Assembly (NCBI RefSeq): GCF_000213785.1
Contig: NC_015557.1
Span: 558,001-622,000, forward strand
DNA from: Hydrogenobaculum sp. 3684
GTDB lineage: Bacteria; Aquificota; Aquificia; Aquificales; Aquificaceae
Reading direction: 5' to 3'
DNA length: 64,000 nucleotides
Part shown: positions 9,180 through 18,099 of the stretch, one piece after another
Position numbering within the stretch: position 1 is the stretch's first letter
How the letters are laid out: every line of letters begins with the position of its first letter
The notes under the pieces: model-generated
What the model saw: the letters and a program-made list of their open reading frames with translations, nothing else
Databases searched by the model: none
Told to the model about the DNA's origin: nothing
Translations under genes and position numbers: made by a program

Positions 9180-9911
9180 ATGGAAACAATGGAAAAGCCT
9201 AAGAGCACCATAGATCAGAAGATAAAGTTTCTTAAAAGCGTTAGCATATTTGAGAATATGTCTAACGATGAGATAAAGGAAGTGGCAAGTCTTCTAAATA
9301 TGAGAGAATATAGAAAAAACGAATATATATTCTTTGAAGAGGAATCTGAACCTGGGCTTTTTATATTGATGGATGGTATAGTCAAGCTCATAAAAGAGAC
9401 CCAGGACGGCCGCACAATTATAGTAAGGCTCGTATTTCCAAAAGATACCTTTGGATGGATTGAGTGGGGTGGATCAAATATAAAGTCAAAAATAAAAACT
9501 ACATACACAGCTCAATCTATGACAGAATCATCTGTTTTATACCTTTCAAACCAAGACTTTATAAATTTAGCTATCAAGTATCCAGCTTTTGCTGTAAAAG
9601 TAACTTGTGATGCTACTCACAATCTTTTATACGCTTACGATATATTAAAATCCATAGCTTCTGGTAGAGTGGAAGAGCGCATAGCAAGAGTGCTACTAGA
9701 ACTAGCAAAGTCTGTAGGTGAAGAAAAAGAAGGTGGTAAAATATCAATAGAAATACCTATTACTCGTCAAGATATAGCAGAGATGACAGGCACTACTGTA
9801 GAAACAGCCATACGTATTATGAGCAAATGGAAAAAAGAAGGTATAATACATACGGAAAGAGGCTATATAGAGATACTTAAGAAAAGGGAATTAGAAAGGC
9901 TCATGATATAA
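9180..9911 (+). CDS. Crp/Fnr family transcriptional regulator
   Basis: The 243-residue protein has an N-terminal cyclic-nucleotide-binding-type beta-roll (about residues 15-130, with ENMSNDEIKEVASLLN and LFILMDGIVKLIKE). It ends in a winged helix-turn-helix (about 160-235, ITRQDIAEMTGTTVETAIRIMSKWKKEG). The recognition helix TTVETAIRIMSKW follows the Crp/Fnr pattern E-T-x-x-R. There is no N-terminal cysteine cluster, so it is not an oxygen-sensing Fnr. GGAGGT at 9170-9175 fits the ATG at 9180 better than upstream starts. The effector and regulon are unknown. The palindrome just upstream suggests autoregulation. Confidence 0.88.
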   Translation: METMEKPKSTIDQKIKFLKSVSIFENMSNDEIKEVASLLNMREYRKNEYIFFEEESEPGLFILMDGIVKLIKETQDGRTIIVRLVFPKDTFGWIEWGGSNIKSKIKTTYTAQSMTESSVLYLSNQDFINLAIKYPAFAVKVTCDATHNLLYAYDILKSIASGRVEERIARVLLELAKSVGEEKEGGKISIEIPITRQDIAEMTGTTVETAIRIMSKWKKEGIIHTERGYIEILKKRELERLMI

Positions 9912-9935
9912 GCTAAATATTATAAGGGTAAAACG

Positions 9936-11459
9936 TTGGAAGGTCACGTACTAATAGTTAGTTTTGGGTCTCAATATGTACAGCTTATAGCTAGAAAAGT
10001 AAGAGAGTTAGGGGTCTATAGCGAGATAGTTTCACCAGATATAGACATTGAGGAGATAATTGCAAAAAAGCCATGTGCATTGATATTTTCTGGAGGTCCA
10101 TATTCGGTATACGAGGAAAATGCACCAAAGCTTGACAAGAAGATTTATGAGCTTGGAATACCCATATTGGGAATATGCTACGGACATCAGTTAATAGCCT
10201 ATGATTTTGGTGGAACAGTGGAAAGATCAGATAAACACGAGTATGGTAAGGCATATTTAGATTTTAAACCTAACATCTTTTTCAAAGATATACCACAGCA
10301 TACCGTAGTTTGGATGAGTCATGCGGATAAAGTATATACTTTACCAAAGGATTTTGAGTCTATAGGTTTTTCGGATAACTCAGAAAATGCTGTTATAAAA
10401 CACAAGCATCTTGCAATATACGGTGTGCAGTTTCATTTGGAGGTTTATCATACCGAATACGGTAAAAAGATGTTGTCAAACTTCTTGTTTGATATAGCAA
10501 AATGCCAGCCAAACTGGAATATGAAAAATTTCAAAGAGCATAAAATAGAAGAGATAAAAGAAACTGTTGGCAATAAAAAGGTAATATGCGCTATATCTGG
10601 TGGTGTAGATTCTGCTGTAGCTGCTGTTTTAACCCACAAAGCTATAGGTGATAAACTAACGTGCATTTTTGTAGATCATGGGCTTCTTAGAAAAAACGAG
10701 TCAAAGGAAGTAATATCAAATCTTACAAATCTTGGTCTTAATATTGTAGCGCTTGATAGAAGCAATTTATTTTTAGAAAAGCTTAAAAACGTTGAAGATC
10801 CAGAACAAAAAAGAAAAATCATAGGAAACACTTTTATAGAGATTTTTGAAGAAGAAGCCAAAAAATACAACGCAGAGTTTTTGCTTCAGGGCACGCTTTA
10901 TCCAGATCTTGTTGAAAGCGCTGGTATTCATGGGTCAGCTAAAATAAAGTCTCACCACAACGTTGGAGGGCTCCCAGAAAAAATGAATCTAAAACTTTTG
11001 GAACCTTTAAGAGAACTTTTCAAAGATGAAGTAAGAGCCTTAGGTTTAGAACTTGGTCTTCCAAAAGACATGGTGTATAGACATCCATTTCCTGGGCCAG
11101 GGCTTGCGATAAGAATAATAGGAGATGTAAAAGAAGAAGATTTAAACATTCTAAGAGAAGCAGATGCTATTTTTATAGAAGAGTTGAAAAAGTGGGATTT
11201 ATACGATAAGACGTGGCAAGCTTTTGTTGTGCTTTTACCAATAAAATCTGTAGGCGTAATGGGAGACAACAGAACATACGAAAAGGTTTTAGCTTTAAGA
11301 GCGGTAGACAGCCAAGACGGAATGACCGCAGAACCGTCAAAGCTTCCTTATGAATTTTTAGAACATGTGATGAGGAGAATAATACAAGAAGTAAAAGGTA
11401 TCAACAGAGTGGTTTACGATATATCTTCAAAACCACCAGCCACAATAGAGTGGGAGTAG
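9936..11459 (+). CDS. guaA: GMP synthase (glutamine-hydrolysing)
   Basis: GuaA converts XMP to GMP using ATP and glutamine. The 507-residue protein has an N-terminal class I glutamine amidotransferase with the nucleophile in GICYGHQ (Cys near residue 81). The ATP-pyrophosphatase domain has the P-loop SGGVDS near residue 222, and the C-terminal dimerisation domain contains [14 protein letters not shown] and ends [13 protein letters not shown] start is used, preceded by AAGGG at 9924-9928. The length is standard. It lies just upstream of pdxJ with a 4-base gap, so the two are probably one transcript. Confidence 0.96.
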   Translation: MEGHVLIVSFGSQYVQLIARKVRELGVYSEIVSPDIDIEEIIAKKPCALIFSGGPYSVYEENAPKLDKKIYELGIPILGICYGHQLIAYDFGGTVERSDKHEYGKAYLDFKPNIFFKDIPQHTVVWMSHADKVYTLPKDFESIGFSDNSENAVIKHKHLAIYGVQFHLEVYHTEYGKKMLSNFLFDIAKCQPNWNMKNFKEHKIEEIKETVGNKKVICAISGGVDSAVAAVLTHKAIGDKLTCIFVDHGLLRKNESKEVISNLTNLGLNIVALDRSNLFLEKLKNVEDPEQKRKIIGNTFIEIFEEEAKKYNAEFLLQGTLYPDLVESAGIHGSAKIKSHHNVGGLPEKMNLKLLEPLRELFKDEVRALGLELGLPKDMVYRHPFPGPGLAIRIIGDVKEEDLNILREADAIFIEELKKWDLYDKTWQAFVVLLPIKSVGVMGDNRTYEKVLALRAVDSQDGMTAEPSKLPYEFLEHVMRRIIQEVKGINRVVYDISSKPPATIEWE

Positions 11460-11463
11460 TGTT

Positions 11464-12186
11464 ATGAGACTAGGTGTGAACATAGATCATGTAGCCACTA
11501 TTAGAGAAGCGAGGAAAACTTTTGAACCGTCTGTATTAGAAGCCGCTTTTATAGCAAGAAGAGCTGGTGCTCACCAGATTACAATGCATCTAAGAGAAGA
11601 CAGAAGACACATAAAAGATGAAGATGTAAGGTTGGTAAGGACATTGGTGGAAATTCCGCTAAACCTTGAAATGGCTCCTACAGAAGAGATAAAAGCTATT
11701 GCGTTAGAAATAAGGCCTCAAAGAGTTACTCTTGTACCAGAAAAAAGACAAGAGATAACCACTGAAGGCGGATTAGACATATTATCAAACATAGATTATT
11801 TGAAAAGCTATATAAAAGATTTTAAAGAAAATCAGATAGAGGTATCTTTTTTTATAGACCCAGACCTTGAACAAGTAGAAGCATCGAAATTTGCAGGGGC
11901 AGATGCAATAGAGCTACACACTGGAAGATTTGCAGAGAGTTTTCATAAGAGAGATTTTAGGCTTTTAGAAGAGGAGAAAAATAGGCTAAGGAAAGCTGCA
12001 ATCTTAGCAAGAGAACTAGGTCTTAATGTTTACGCAGGGCACGGCATCACTTATCAAAATATAAACCTTTTTTTGGATTTAAAAGATCTTATAGAAGAGC
12101 TTAACATAGGACATTCTATAATATCAAATGCTGTGTTGTTTGGCTTGGAGAAAGCAGTCAAAAAAATGCTTGATATAATATCATGA
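11464..12186 (+). CDS. pdxJ: Pyridoxine 5'-phosphate synthase
   Basis: PdxJ condenses 1-deoxyxylulose 5-phosphate with 3-amino-1-hydroxyacetone 1-phosphate to make pyridoxine phosphate (DXP-dependent vitamin B6 pathway). The 240-residue TIM barrel opens with MRLGVNIDHVATIREAR, the near-invariant PdxJ N-terminus. It contains QITMHLREDRRHI, the VTLVPEKRQEITTEGGLD motif, and AGHGITYQNI near the C-terminus. It is closely spaced after guaA and overlaps the following phosphoesterase gene by 4 bases (ATGA). Confidence 0.96.
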   Translation: MRLGVNIDHVATIREARKTFEPSVLEAAFIARRAGAHQITMHLREDRRHIKDEDVRLVRTLVEIPLNLEMAPTEEIKAIALEIRPQRVTLVPEKRQEITTEGGLDILSNIDYLKSYIKDFKENQIEVSFFIDPDLEQVEASKFAGADAIELHTGRFAESFHKRDFRLLEEEKNRLRKAAILARELGLNVYAGHGITYQNINLFLDLKDLIEELNIGHSIISNAVLFGLEKAVKKMLDIIS

Positions 12187-12623
12187 GCGATTATTCTAAA
12201 AAGAGAGATTTTTCAAAAACACCAGAGCCTCAATGGAGTATAGCAAAAAGCCATGAATCCATATTTGTAGTACAAGAGCATCACGCTTCTCACCTACATT
12301 GGGACTTTAGGCTAGCTTTAGATGGTGTATTAAAATCCTGGGCTATACCAAAAGAACCACCAGTAGAAAGTGGTGTCAAAAGACTTGCCATACAAACAGA
12401 AGACCATCCTTTGGAATATGCAAACTTCGAAGGTGTGATACCAGAAGGTCAATATGGTGCTGGTGTAGTAAAAATTTGGGATAAAGGCACATTTGAACTT
12501 TTAGAACGAACGGATAAAAAATACGATTTTATACTAAATGGCAACAAATTAAAAGGTAAGTATCATCTTATAAAATTCCCCAAAGGTGGTGATAAAGCTT
12601 GGTTGTTTTTTAAATCAGATTAA
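12183..12623 (+). CDS. Stand-alone LigD-type DNA 3'-phosphoesterase domain protein
   Basis: The PE domain trims 3'-phosphate or ribonucleotide ends in bacterial end joining and is usually the N-terminal module of ligase D. Here it is alone in 146 residues. Visible family motifs are FVVQEHHASHLHWDFRLA (active-site histidines), LKSWAIPKEPP, EDHPLEYANFEGVIPEGQYGAG and the terminal KAWLFFK. No ligase or polymerase domain and no Ku gene is nearby. Stand-alone PE proteins are known from archaea and some bacteria and may act in general 3'-end repair. It overlaps pdxJ by 4 bases. Confidence 0.9.
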   Translation: MSDYSKKRDFSKTPEPQWSIAKSHESIFVVQEHHASHLHWDFRLALDGVLKSWAIPKEPPVESGVKRLAIQTEDHPLEYANFEGVIPEGQYGAGVVKIWDKGTFELLERTDKKYDFILNGNKLKGKYHLIKFPKGGDKAWLFFKSD

Positions 12624-12663
12624 TATATTGCTATATAAATAAAAATGGTTTATTATAATAATT

Positions 12664-13662
12664 ATGCCGGTAGATAAATTGACAAAAGCTCAAAAAGCTG
12701 CGGTGCTTATGATGGCTTTACCTCCAGAGGTATCTGTGGAAATAATGAAAGAATTAGATGAATCGGAGATCCAAGATATATTTATAAATATGAATACTCT
12801 TCAAGGCATTACTCTTCAGGATGTAGAGGAGATAGCTAAAGAATTTTTACAAGATTATCAAGAGACAACAATAGTATCACCAGATACCGAGCAACTCTTG
12901 GAGTTTGCAAGAAAAGTTTTACCACCAGAAAAATTTGCCAAGATATATGAATTTGTAAGTAGTTCTACTATTATAAAGAGTTTTCAGGAACTAGAAAAAG
13001 TAGATGTTAAAGTTTTAGCTTCTTTATTGGCAAAGGAACATCCTCAAACTATAGCCGTCGTGTTATCTCAATTAAGTCCAATGAGAGCGGCCGATGTATT
13101 GCAGTATTTACCAGAGAATATAGCTGTAGAAGTAACAAAAAGGCTTGCAACATTGGAAAATATATCTCCAGAGTTTTTAGGAGAGCTTATAGAAAACTTA
13201 GCAGAAGAGATAAGGGGGATAGGTTTAAGCGGATTCTCTCAAAAAACAGATGGGCTTGTATTAGCGGCAGAAGTACTAAACTTGCTCGATAAAAAAATTA
13301 CCGATAAGATCTTAAACAAAATAGAGCAAGAGGATAAGTATCTAGCAGAAAGGATAAAAGATAGAATGTTTGTATTTGAAGATATAGCAAAACTAAACAA
13401 CAGAGATATCGTAGAAATACTAAAAGCTGTAGACAAAAACACGCTTATGGTTGCCTTAAAAGGAGCCTCCGATGCCATAAAAGAAAAGTTTTTCTCAAAT
13501 ATGTCTCAAAAAGCTGCTACCATCATGAAAGAAGATATGGAAGCAATGGGTCCTGTAAGAGCCGCAGATGTAGAAAAAGCTCAAAAAGAGATTATAGCCG
13601 TTATCAAGAAGTTGGCAGATGAAGGCAAGATAGACCTATCAGGCGGTGCTTCTTATGAATGA
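12664..13662 (+). CDS. fliG: Flagellar motor switch protein FliG
   Basis: FliG is the rotor protein that couples MotA/B to the switch complex at the base of the flagellum. The 332-residue protein has the three FliG regions. The N-terminal domain starts LTKAQKAAVLMMALPPEVS. The middle domain contains the EHPQTIAVVLSQL motif. The C-terminal torque domain includes MFVFEDIAKLNNRDIVEILK and ends with a charged helix. Length is typical. It opens the flagellar cluster, 40 bases after the phosphoesterase gene, and overlaps fliH by 8 bases. Confidence 0.95.
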   Translation: MPVDKLTKAQKAAVLMMALPPEVSVEIMKELDESEIQDIFINMNTLQGITLQDVEEIAKEFLQDYQETTIVSPDTEQLLEFARKVLPPEKFAKIYEFVSSSTIIKSFQELEKVDVKVLASLLAKEHPQTIAVVLSQLSPMRAADVLQYLPENIAVEVTKRLATLENISPEFLGELIENLAEEIRGIGLSGFSQKTDGLVLAAEVLNLLDKKITDKILNKIEQEDKYLAERIKDRMFVFEDIAKLNNRDIVEILKAVDKNTLMVALKGASDAIKEKFFSNMSQKAATIMKEDMEAMGPVRAADVEKAQKEIIAVIKKLADEGKIDLSGGASYE

Positions 13663-14404
13663 TCACTTTGAAGCAATACAAAATATTGCCTTTGAAATTC
13701 AAAACAAAGAGCCTCCACCAAACAAAATACCAGAAACATCTTTTAACAAAGTTTTAGAGCTTATAAAAAAAGAAACACAAACTAAAATACTACAATACAG
13801 AAAAACTATAGAGCAATTAGAACAACAAATAACGTTAAAAGACCAAGAGATTAAAAGTCTTTTGGAAAAACACAAAAAGACTGAAGAAGAAATAGAGACT
13901 ATTAAAAAAGAATTAGAAAACATTGAACAAGAAAAAAACGCTTTAATAGCCGAAAAGGAACAATTGAAAGCTACCATAGAACAACTAAAAGAAAACGAAG
14001 CTAAGGAAGAAGCTTATAAAAATGCCGTTTTACAAAGTTTAGAAACTATCAAAAATACCATAAGCCAAAGCGAGCAATTAACCATAGAAGAGATAAGTAC
14101 ATTGATATCAACTATACTAAGTAGTTTATACGCAAAATGTAGTATAGATTTAGACTCTATAGTAAAAAAAATTTTAGAGGATAGCGGTATATTTAAACAT
14201 TTCATCATAGTAAAAGCCAACAAAACATTTATAGAAACTTTTCAAAAATATATAAAAAATCTAGATAACGTAGAAATTAAATTTATAGAGGAAAACCTAG
14301 AAAACGGCGAATTTCAAATAGAAACAGAGGACTTTATTTTGGAAAGATTTAACAAGGATTTATTAAAAGATGTTGTTGAAAAGGCCCTACAAAATATACG
14401 GTAA
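13655..14404 (+). CDS. fliH: Flagellar assembly protein FliH
   Basis: FliH dimers bind and regulate the export ATPase FliI at the cytoplasmic face of the basal body. The product is about 249 residues. A long charged coiled coil spans about residues 30-125 (TIEQLEQQITLKDQEIKSLL onward). The C-terminal domain carries the FliH pattern ILSSLYAKCSIDLDSIVKKI. Sequence conservation is low, and the assignment relies on the coiled coil plus position between fliG and fliI. I chose the ATG at 13655 (8-base overlap with fliG) over an upstream GTG. Its last 35 bases overlap fliI. Confidence 0.82.
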   Translation: MNDHFEAIQNIAFEIQNKEPPPNKIPETSFNKVLELIKKETQTKILQYRKTIEQLEQQITLKDQEIKSLLEKHKKTEEEIETIKKELENIEQEKNALIAEKEQLKATIEQLKENEAKEEAYKNAVLQSLETIKNTISQSEQLTIEEISTLISTILSSLYAKCSIDLDSIVKKILEDSGIFKHFIIVKANKTFIETFQKYIKNLDNVEIKFIEENLENGEFQIETEDFILERFNKDLLKDVVEKALQNIR

Positions 14405-15647
14405 AATAACTAAGGTAAGTGGGGTTTACATAGAAGCTTCCAACTATAGTTCTGGTGTCGGGGATGAAGTAACGATAGACGGTGGTTTCAGAGGTGAGAT
14501 CATAGGCTTTGACAAGGAAAATGCAATCATAATGTGTTTTGACAGCAATGTTAATGTAAAACCGGGCACTAAAGTGCTATATAGCGAAGAACCAGTATCT
14601 ACATATGTATCAGAAGAATTTTTAGGCAAAGTATTAGATCCTTTCGGAAACATAATATATAGTGCTAATACCAAAAGCGTAAAATCATTAAAAAAATTAC
14701 CTTTAAGTTTAGAAAACTACTCTCCTATGGAAAGAAAAAAAATATCAAAAATATTTGATTCCGGCGTAAGGACCATAAACGCGTTAACAACCATTGGTGT
14801 AGGACAGAGAATAGGTGTTTTTGCTGGGGCCGGTGTTGGAAAAACCACTACGCTTGGCATGATTATGAAGCATAGTTCTTCTGACATAGTAGTATTAGCG
14901 CTTATAGGAGAGCGTGGAAGAGAAGTTAGAGAGTATGTAGAAGATGTGTTGGGAGAGGCTTTTGAAAAATCGGTGGTGATAGTATCTACATCAGACCAAA
15001 CGCCTATAATGAAAGTCAAAGGTGCCATCAGCGCTTTAGTACATGCTAGATTCTTTGCCAGCAAAGGTTACAATGTGTTACTTGTGATGGATTCTCTGAC
15101 AAGACTTGCCATGGCGCAAAGAGAAATAGGGCTTTCTATAGGAGAGCCCCCTACACTAAAAGGTTATACACCTTCTGTATTTCTTGTTATGTCAAAGATA
15201 ATAGAAGGATGTGGGCTAGTTGGAGACTATGGTATTACTGGAATATTTAGCGTACTGGTAGAAGGTGACGATACTTCATTAGACCCTGTAGCAGATAGCG
15301 CCATGAGTTTTTTGGATGGACATATACTTTTATCCCGAAAAATAGCGGATTCGGGTATCTATCCAGCTATAGACCCACTTAAAAGCATAAGCCGTATAAT
15401 GCCAAATATAGTCTCAGATGAGCATTGGAACTACGTGCTTAAGTTTAAACAAATTCTATCTGAATATTATTCGATGGAAGATATCATAAAAGTAGGACTT
15501 TATAGGAAAGGATCCAACCCCACCATAGATAAAGTTTTAGAGCATAAATCCGATATAGATAGTTTTTTCATGCAAAATCCAAAAATTGGCATAAATTATA
15601 ATAATAGCTTACAAGAGTTAAAAGAGCTTTTAAGCAAAATAAGTTAG
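14370..15647 (+). CDS. fliI: Flagellum-specific ATPase FliI
   Basis: FliI is the F1-beta-like ATPase that energises flagellar type III export. The 425-residue protein has Walker A GAGVGKTT (about residues 153-160), ALIGERGREVREYVED, Walker B NVLLVMDSLTRLAMAQREIGL, and GEPPTLKGYTPSVF, all characteristic of FliI/YscN ATPases. It starts with ATG inside the fliH reading frame. Just after its stop lies AGGAGGTAC, which is likely the displaced ribosome binding site of flgD, now separated from it by an inserted element. Confidence 0.96.
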   Translation: MLLKRPYKIYGKITKVSGVYIEASNYSSGVGDEVTIDGGFRGEIIGFDKENAIIMCFDSNVNVKPGTKVLYSEEPVSTYVSEEFLGKVLDPFGNIIYSANTKSVKSLKKLPLSLENYSPMERKKISKIFDSGVRTINALTTIGVGQRIGVFAGAGVGKTTTLGMIMKHSSSDIVVLALIGERGREVREYVEDVLGEAFEKSVVIVSTSDQTPIMKVKGAISALVHARFFASKGYNVLLVMDSLTRLAMAQREIGLSIGEPPTLKGYTPSVFLVMSKIIEGCGLVGDYGITGIFSVLVEGDDTSLDPVADSAMSFLDGHILLSRKIADSGIYPAIDPLKSISRIMPNIVSDEHWNYVLKFKQILSEYYSMEDIIKVGLYRKGSNPTIDKVLEHKSDIDSFFMQNPKIGINYNNSLQELKELLSKIS

Positions 15648-15661
15648 GAGGTACACAACAG

Positions 15662-15690
15662 TTGCTATTTTCTGTAAAAAAGTGTAAAAT
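15662..15690 (+). promoter_or_regulatory. Promoter of the tnpB-like gene
   Basis: TTGCTA at 15662-15667 and TAAAAT at 15685-15690 are separated by 17 bases. This gives a plausible sigma-70 promoter inside the left end of the element, reading into the tnpB-like gene that starts at 15710. Confidence 0.5.
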
Positions 15691-15709
15691 AATAAACTAT
15701 GGGCGGGAA

Positions 15710-17372
15710 ATGTTGACACTTCAATGTTTACTTGAGTTTCAAAATGAAAAAGATAAAGAGATTGTATTAGATTTGATGCGTAGATTTTCATCAGCAATGA
15801 GATATGCATACAAAAGATTATTGGAAGGTGAAAAAAGAAAAGATTTAAAAAAACATTTATCAAAACTATTTAACATAAACACAAGATACTCAGATGATGC
15901 TATTCTTTTAGCACAGTCTACAATCTCATCATACAAAGAAAGAGGACAAAATCCAAAAAAGCTTGTATTTGGCTCAAGGAAATTGTTTGAGCAATTAAAG
16001 AAAAATCACTTAACAGGCAGAAGAAGAAAAGAGCTAAAAGAAAAATGGAAAGAAAGCAGACAAGGGAATTTATATTCAAGAGGAGATAAAACAAAACAAG
16101 GTAATTTGAATTTAAGATTTGAGTGGATAAATGATAAACTTTATTTAAGAATAAACACAGGAGATAGACAGTATATCTATGCAAAGGTAATTAGAAGTGT
16201 TAAAAGAGAAAAAGATAAATGGATAGAGTTTATGTTTATATTAGAAAAGGCATATCAGACAAGTGATTGGTTTCCATATAGCGTTAGATTAAAAGTAAAA
16301 ACGGTAATGTATATGCTTTCATATCTGTGGAAGAAAAATTACCACCTGTTACAATTAAAAAGATAATGGAATAATAGGCATAGATATAAACGCTTATCCA
16401 TTTCATTTAGCATTAGTAACAGTGTCAAAAGATGGAAATCTGGAAAACTATCAAGCGATAAGCTTGCATGAGTTATTGGATGTTAGCTCAGAAAAAAGAC
16501 AATATTTAGAATGGCAAATAGCACATCAAATAATAGAAATTGCTAAGAAGGAAAACAAAGCTATTGCAATAGAAAACTTAGATAAACTACCAAAAGGTAA
16601 AAGAGGAGATGGGTTTGCTAAACTAAGACAGAAATTGCAAAAGTGGATATACAAGAGATTATTAAATAAAATAGAGATTACAGCAAGAAGAAATGGAATA
16701 GAAATTAGAAAAGTAAATCCAGCATATACATCTTTAATAGGCAAATTAAAATATGCACCGCAGTTTAACATAGACAAAGATATTGCAGCAGCATTTGTAA
16801 TAGCAAGAAGAGGATTAGGATATAAGGAAAAACTACCTAAAAACTACAAAGGATTATTAAATGATAAAGATTTTCTTTTGTTTAGTGAAGCCAGTATTGA
16901 GGATAAGATCGCTAAACTCAAGAAAGAGATAAAAGAAGAGAAAAATCAGTACAAAAGAAATAAATTAAAAAGCAAATTGGTAAAATTAAAAAAGGATTTA
17001 AAAACGTTACAAAAACATTTGTCGTTTATTATAGAAAGTGAAAAGAGTAAGTCAGCTTCTCAACAACCTGTAAACCGACGGAAGGAACAGGTGAGAGGTC
17101 TACCTGTAGGTAGATACAAAAACTGGCAAGTTCTTTTCACAGCCTTTGCCTTCTCTTGCCTTGAGAGTTATAGAGACTTTTCTCCCTTGAAAAGGGTAAT
17201 GATTTCAAGGGATTGGGTAAGGATGGCAAACAGGTTAGTTCCTGTACTTGGTGCAGGGTCTATGATACTTCCAAAATACCGCCTGTTGGGGTTGGAAGTA
17301 TCTGAAATGGCGGAATACAAATACCCCAACTCAAGCTGTACAGAGCAATACAGTTTTGTACAGTTTGGTTGA
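15710..17372 (+). pseudogene. TnpB-like RNA-guided nuclease / IS605 OrfB gene with two frameshifts
   Basis: Frame one runs from ATG 15710 (GGCGGG upstream) to 16366. The frame that follows resumes at GIIGIDINAYP (from 16368) and continues to 17372. The join needs one extra A in each of two A5 runs, 16297-16301 and 16357-16361. Between them a third frame reads NGNVYAFISVEEKLPPVT. The rejoined protein carries RuvC-I (GIDINAY), RuvC-II (AIAIENLDKL) and RuvC-III (DKDIAAAFVIARRG) acidic motifs. It lacks the usual CxxC zinc finger, so it belongs to the TnpB-related accessory class. The last 110 codons cover hairpin-rich sequence and may be RNA rather than protein. It could be a true pseudogene or a homopolymer sequencing error. 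Confidence 0.75.
17030..17370 (+). ncRNA. Candidate omega-type guide RNA region at the right end of the element
   Basis: The 3' part of the element contains several nested stems. GGTCTACC is followed by a short GTAGGTAGA partner near 17097-17115. CTCCCTTGAAAAGGG lies near 17180 and TTTCAAGGGA follows it. CTGTACAG is mirrored by TGTACAG near 17335-17365. Known TnpB elements make an omega RNA from their right end overlapping the tnpB 3' end. Assignment here is by analogy, and no covariance data are available. Confidence 0.35.
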
Positions 17373-17383
17373 CCAGGTACATA

Positions 17384-18088
17384 ATGAGTACGATAAATAG
17401 CTCAAACTTGATAGGTGGATTAACAACTGGACAGAGTATATCGTCACCATCTTGGCTTCCAAAAGTAAATGTTGTACCCCCTGGTACCCAGCAAAGTCTC
17501 ATGAATCTTAGTGCAAGCGCTTACATGGAAATTTACACCACTGAACTAAAGTATCAAGACCCGACATCCTCAAGCGGTAACGATGTAACGTCTATGATAA
17601 ACGCTACAGTACAACTTCAGCAAATAGGTTATTACAGTATGGCCCAGCAACAAACCCAAGCCCTAGAGGCGCTTTTATCGCAGATGACTATGCTCAATTC
17701 AGTGAATATGATAGGAAAAGAGTTTGTGTTTAGTACAAGTGGCATAGATACTACAAAAAATGTCAGTTATTATCTTGATGCTCCCACAAGCATGTCCAGC
17801 GTAACTGTTGAAATAATGAACGGTAATACACCTGTAAAAACAATCACAATGAGCTTAACAGCAGGTTTAAACCCCTTAAGTCTGTCTGGATTGCAACCTG
17901 GCCAATATGGAGTGCAAATATTATCAAACGGTATTCCAAACCAAAATGTAAAACTTGGCTTAGCTGATATAGTTCAATCTGTTAATCTAAGTGGTACAAA
18001 TTTGGAACTCACTCTTCAGTCAGGTTTGTCAGAACCAGCGTCAAACATAATATACGCTGGGGCAATACCTAACTCAAGTACAATTTAA
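17384..18088 (+). CDS. flgD: Flagellar hook assembly (capping) protein FlgD
   Basis: FlgD forms the scaffold cap for hook polymerisation. The protein is about 234 residues from the ATG at 17384. It shows the N-terminal FlgD segment MEIYTTELKYQDPTSS with NDVTSMINATVQLQQIGYYS, then the loop region MIGKEFVF and a C-terminal tudor/FnIII-like part. A start 15 bases upstream lies inside the inserted element and is less likely. The native ribosome binding site appears to have been moved away by the insertion. The element's own end supplies only a weak CCAGGTAC nearby, so translation efficiency may be altered. Confidence 0.88.
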   Translation: MSTINSSNLIGGLTTGQSISSPSWLPKVNVVPPGTQQSLMNLSASAYMEIYTTELKYQDPTSSSGNDVTSMINATVQLQQIGYYSMAQQQTQALEALLSQMTMLNSVNMIGKEFVFSTSGIDTTKNVSYYLDAPTSMSSVTVEIMNGNTPVKTITMSLTAGLNPLSLSGLQPGQYGVQILSNGIPNQNVKLGLADIVQSVNLSGTNLELTLQSGLSEPASNIIYAGAIPNSSTI

Positions 18089-18099
18089 GGAGGTGTTTT

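Larger units (their letters stand above)
15655..17380 (+). mobile_element. TnpB-only IS200/IS605-like element inserted before flgD
   Basis: The segment lies between the fliI stop and the flgD start and carries only a TnpB-type gene (broken) and its structured 3' end, without a TnpA transposase. Both boundaries carry AGGTAC: 15649-15654 before the element and 17375-17380 at its right end. Joining the left flank AGGAGGTAC to ATAATG at the right restores a well-spaced ribosome binding site and ATG for flgD. That is why I place the boundaries here. The element has its own promoter. The exact ends are inferred, within a few bases. Confidence 0.7.
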
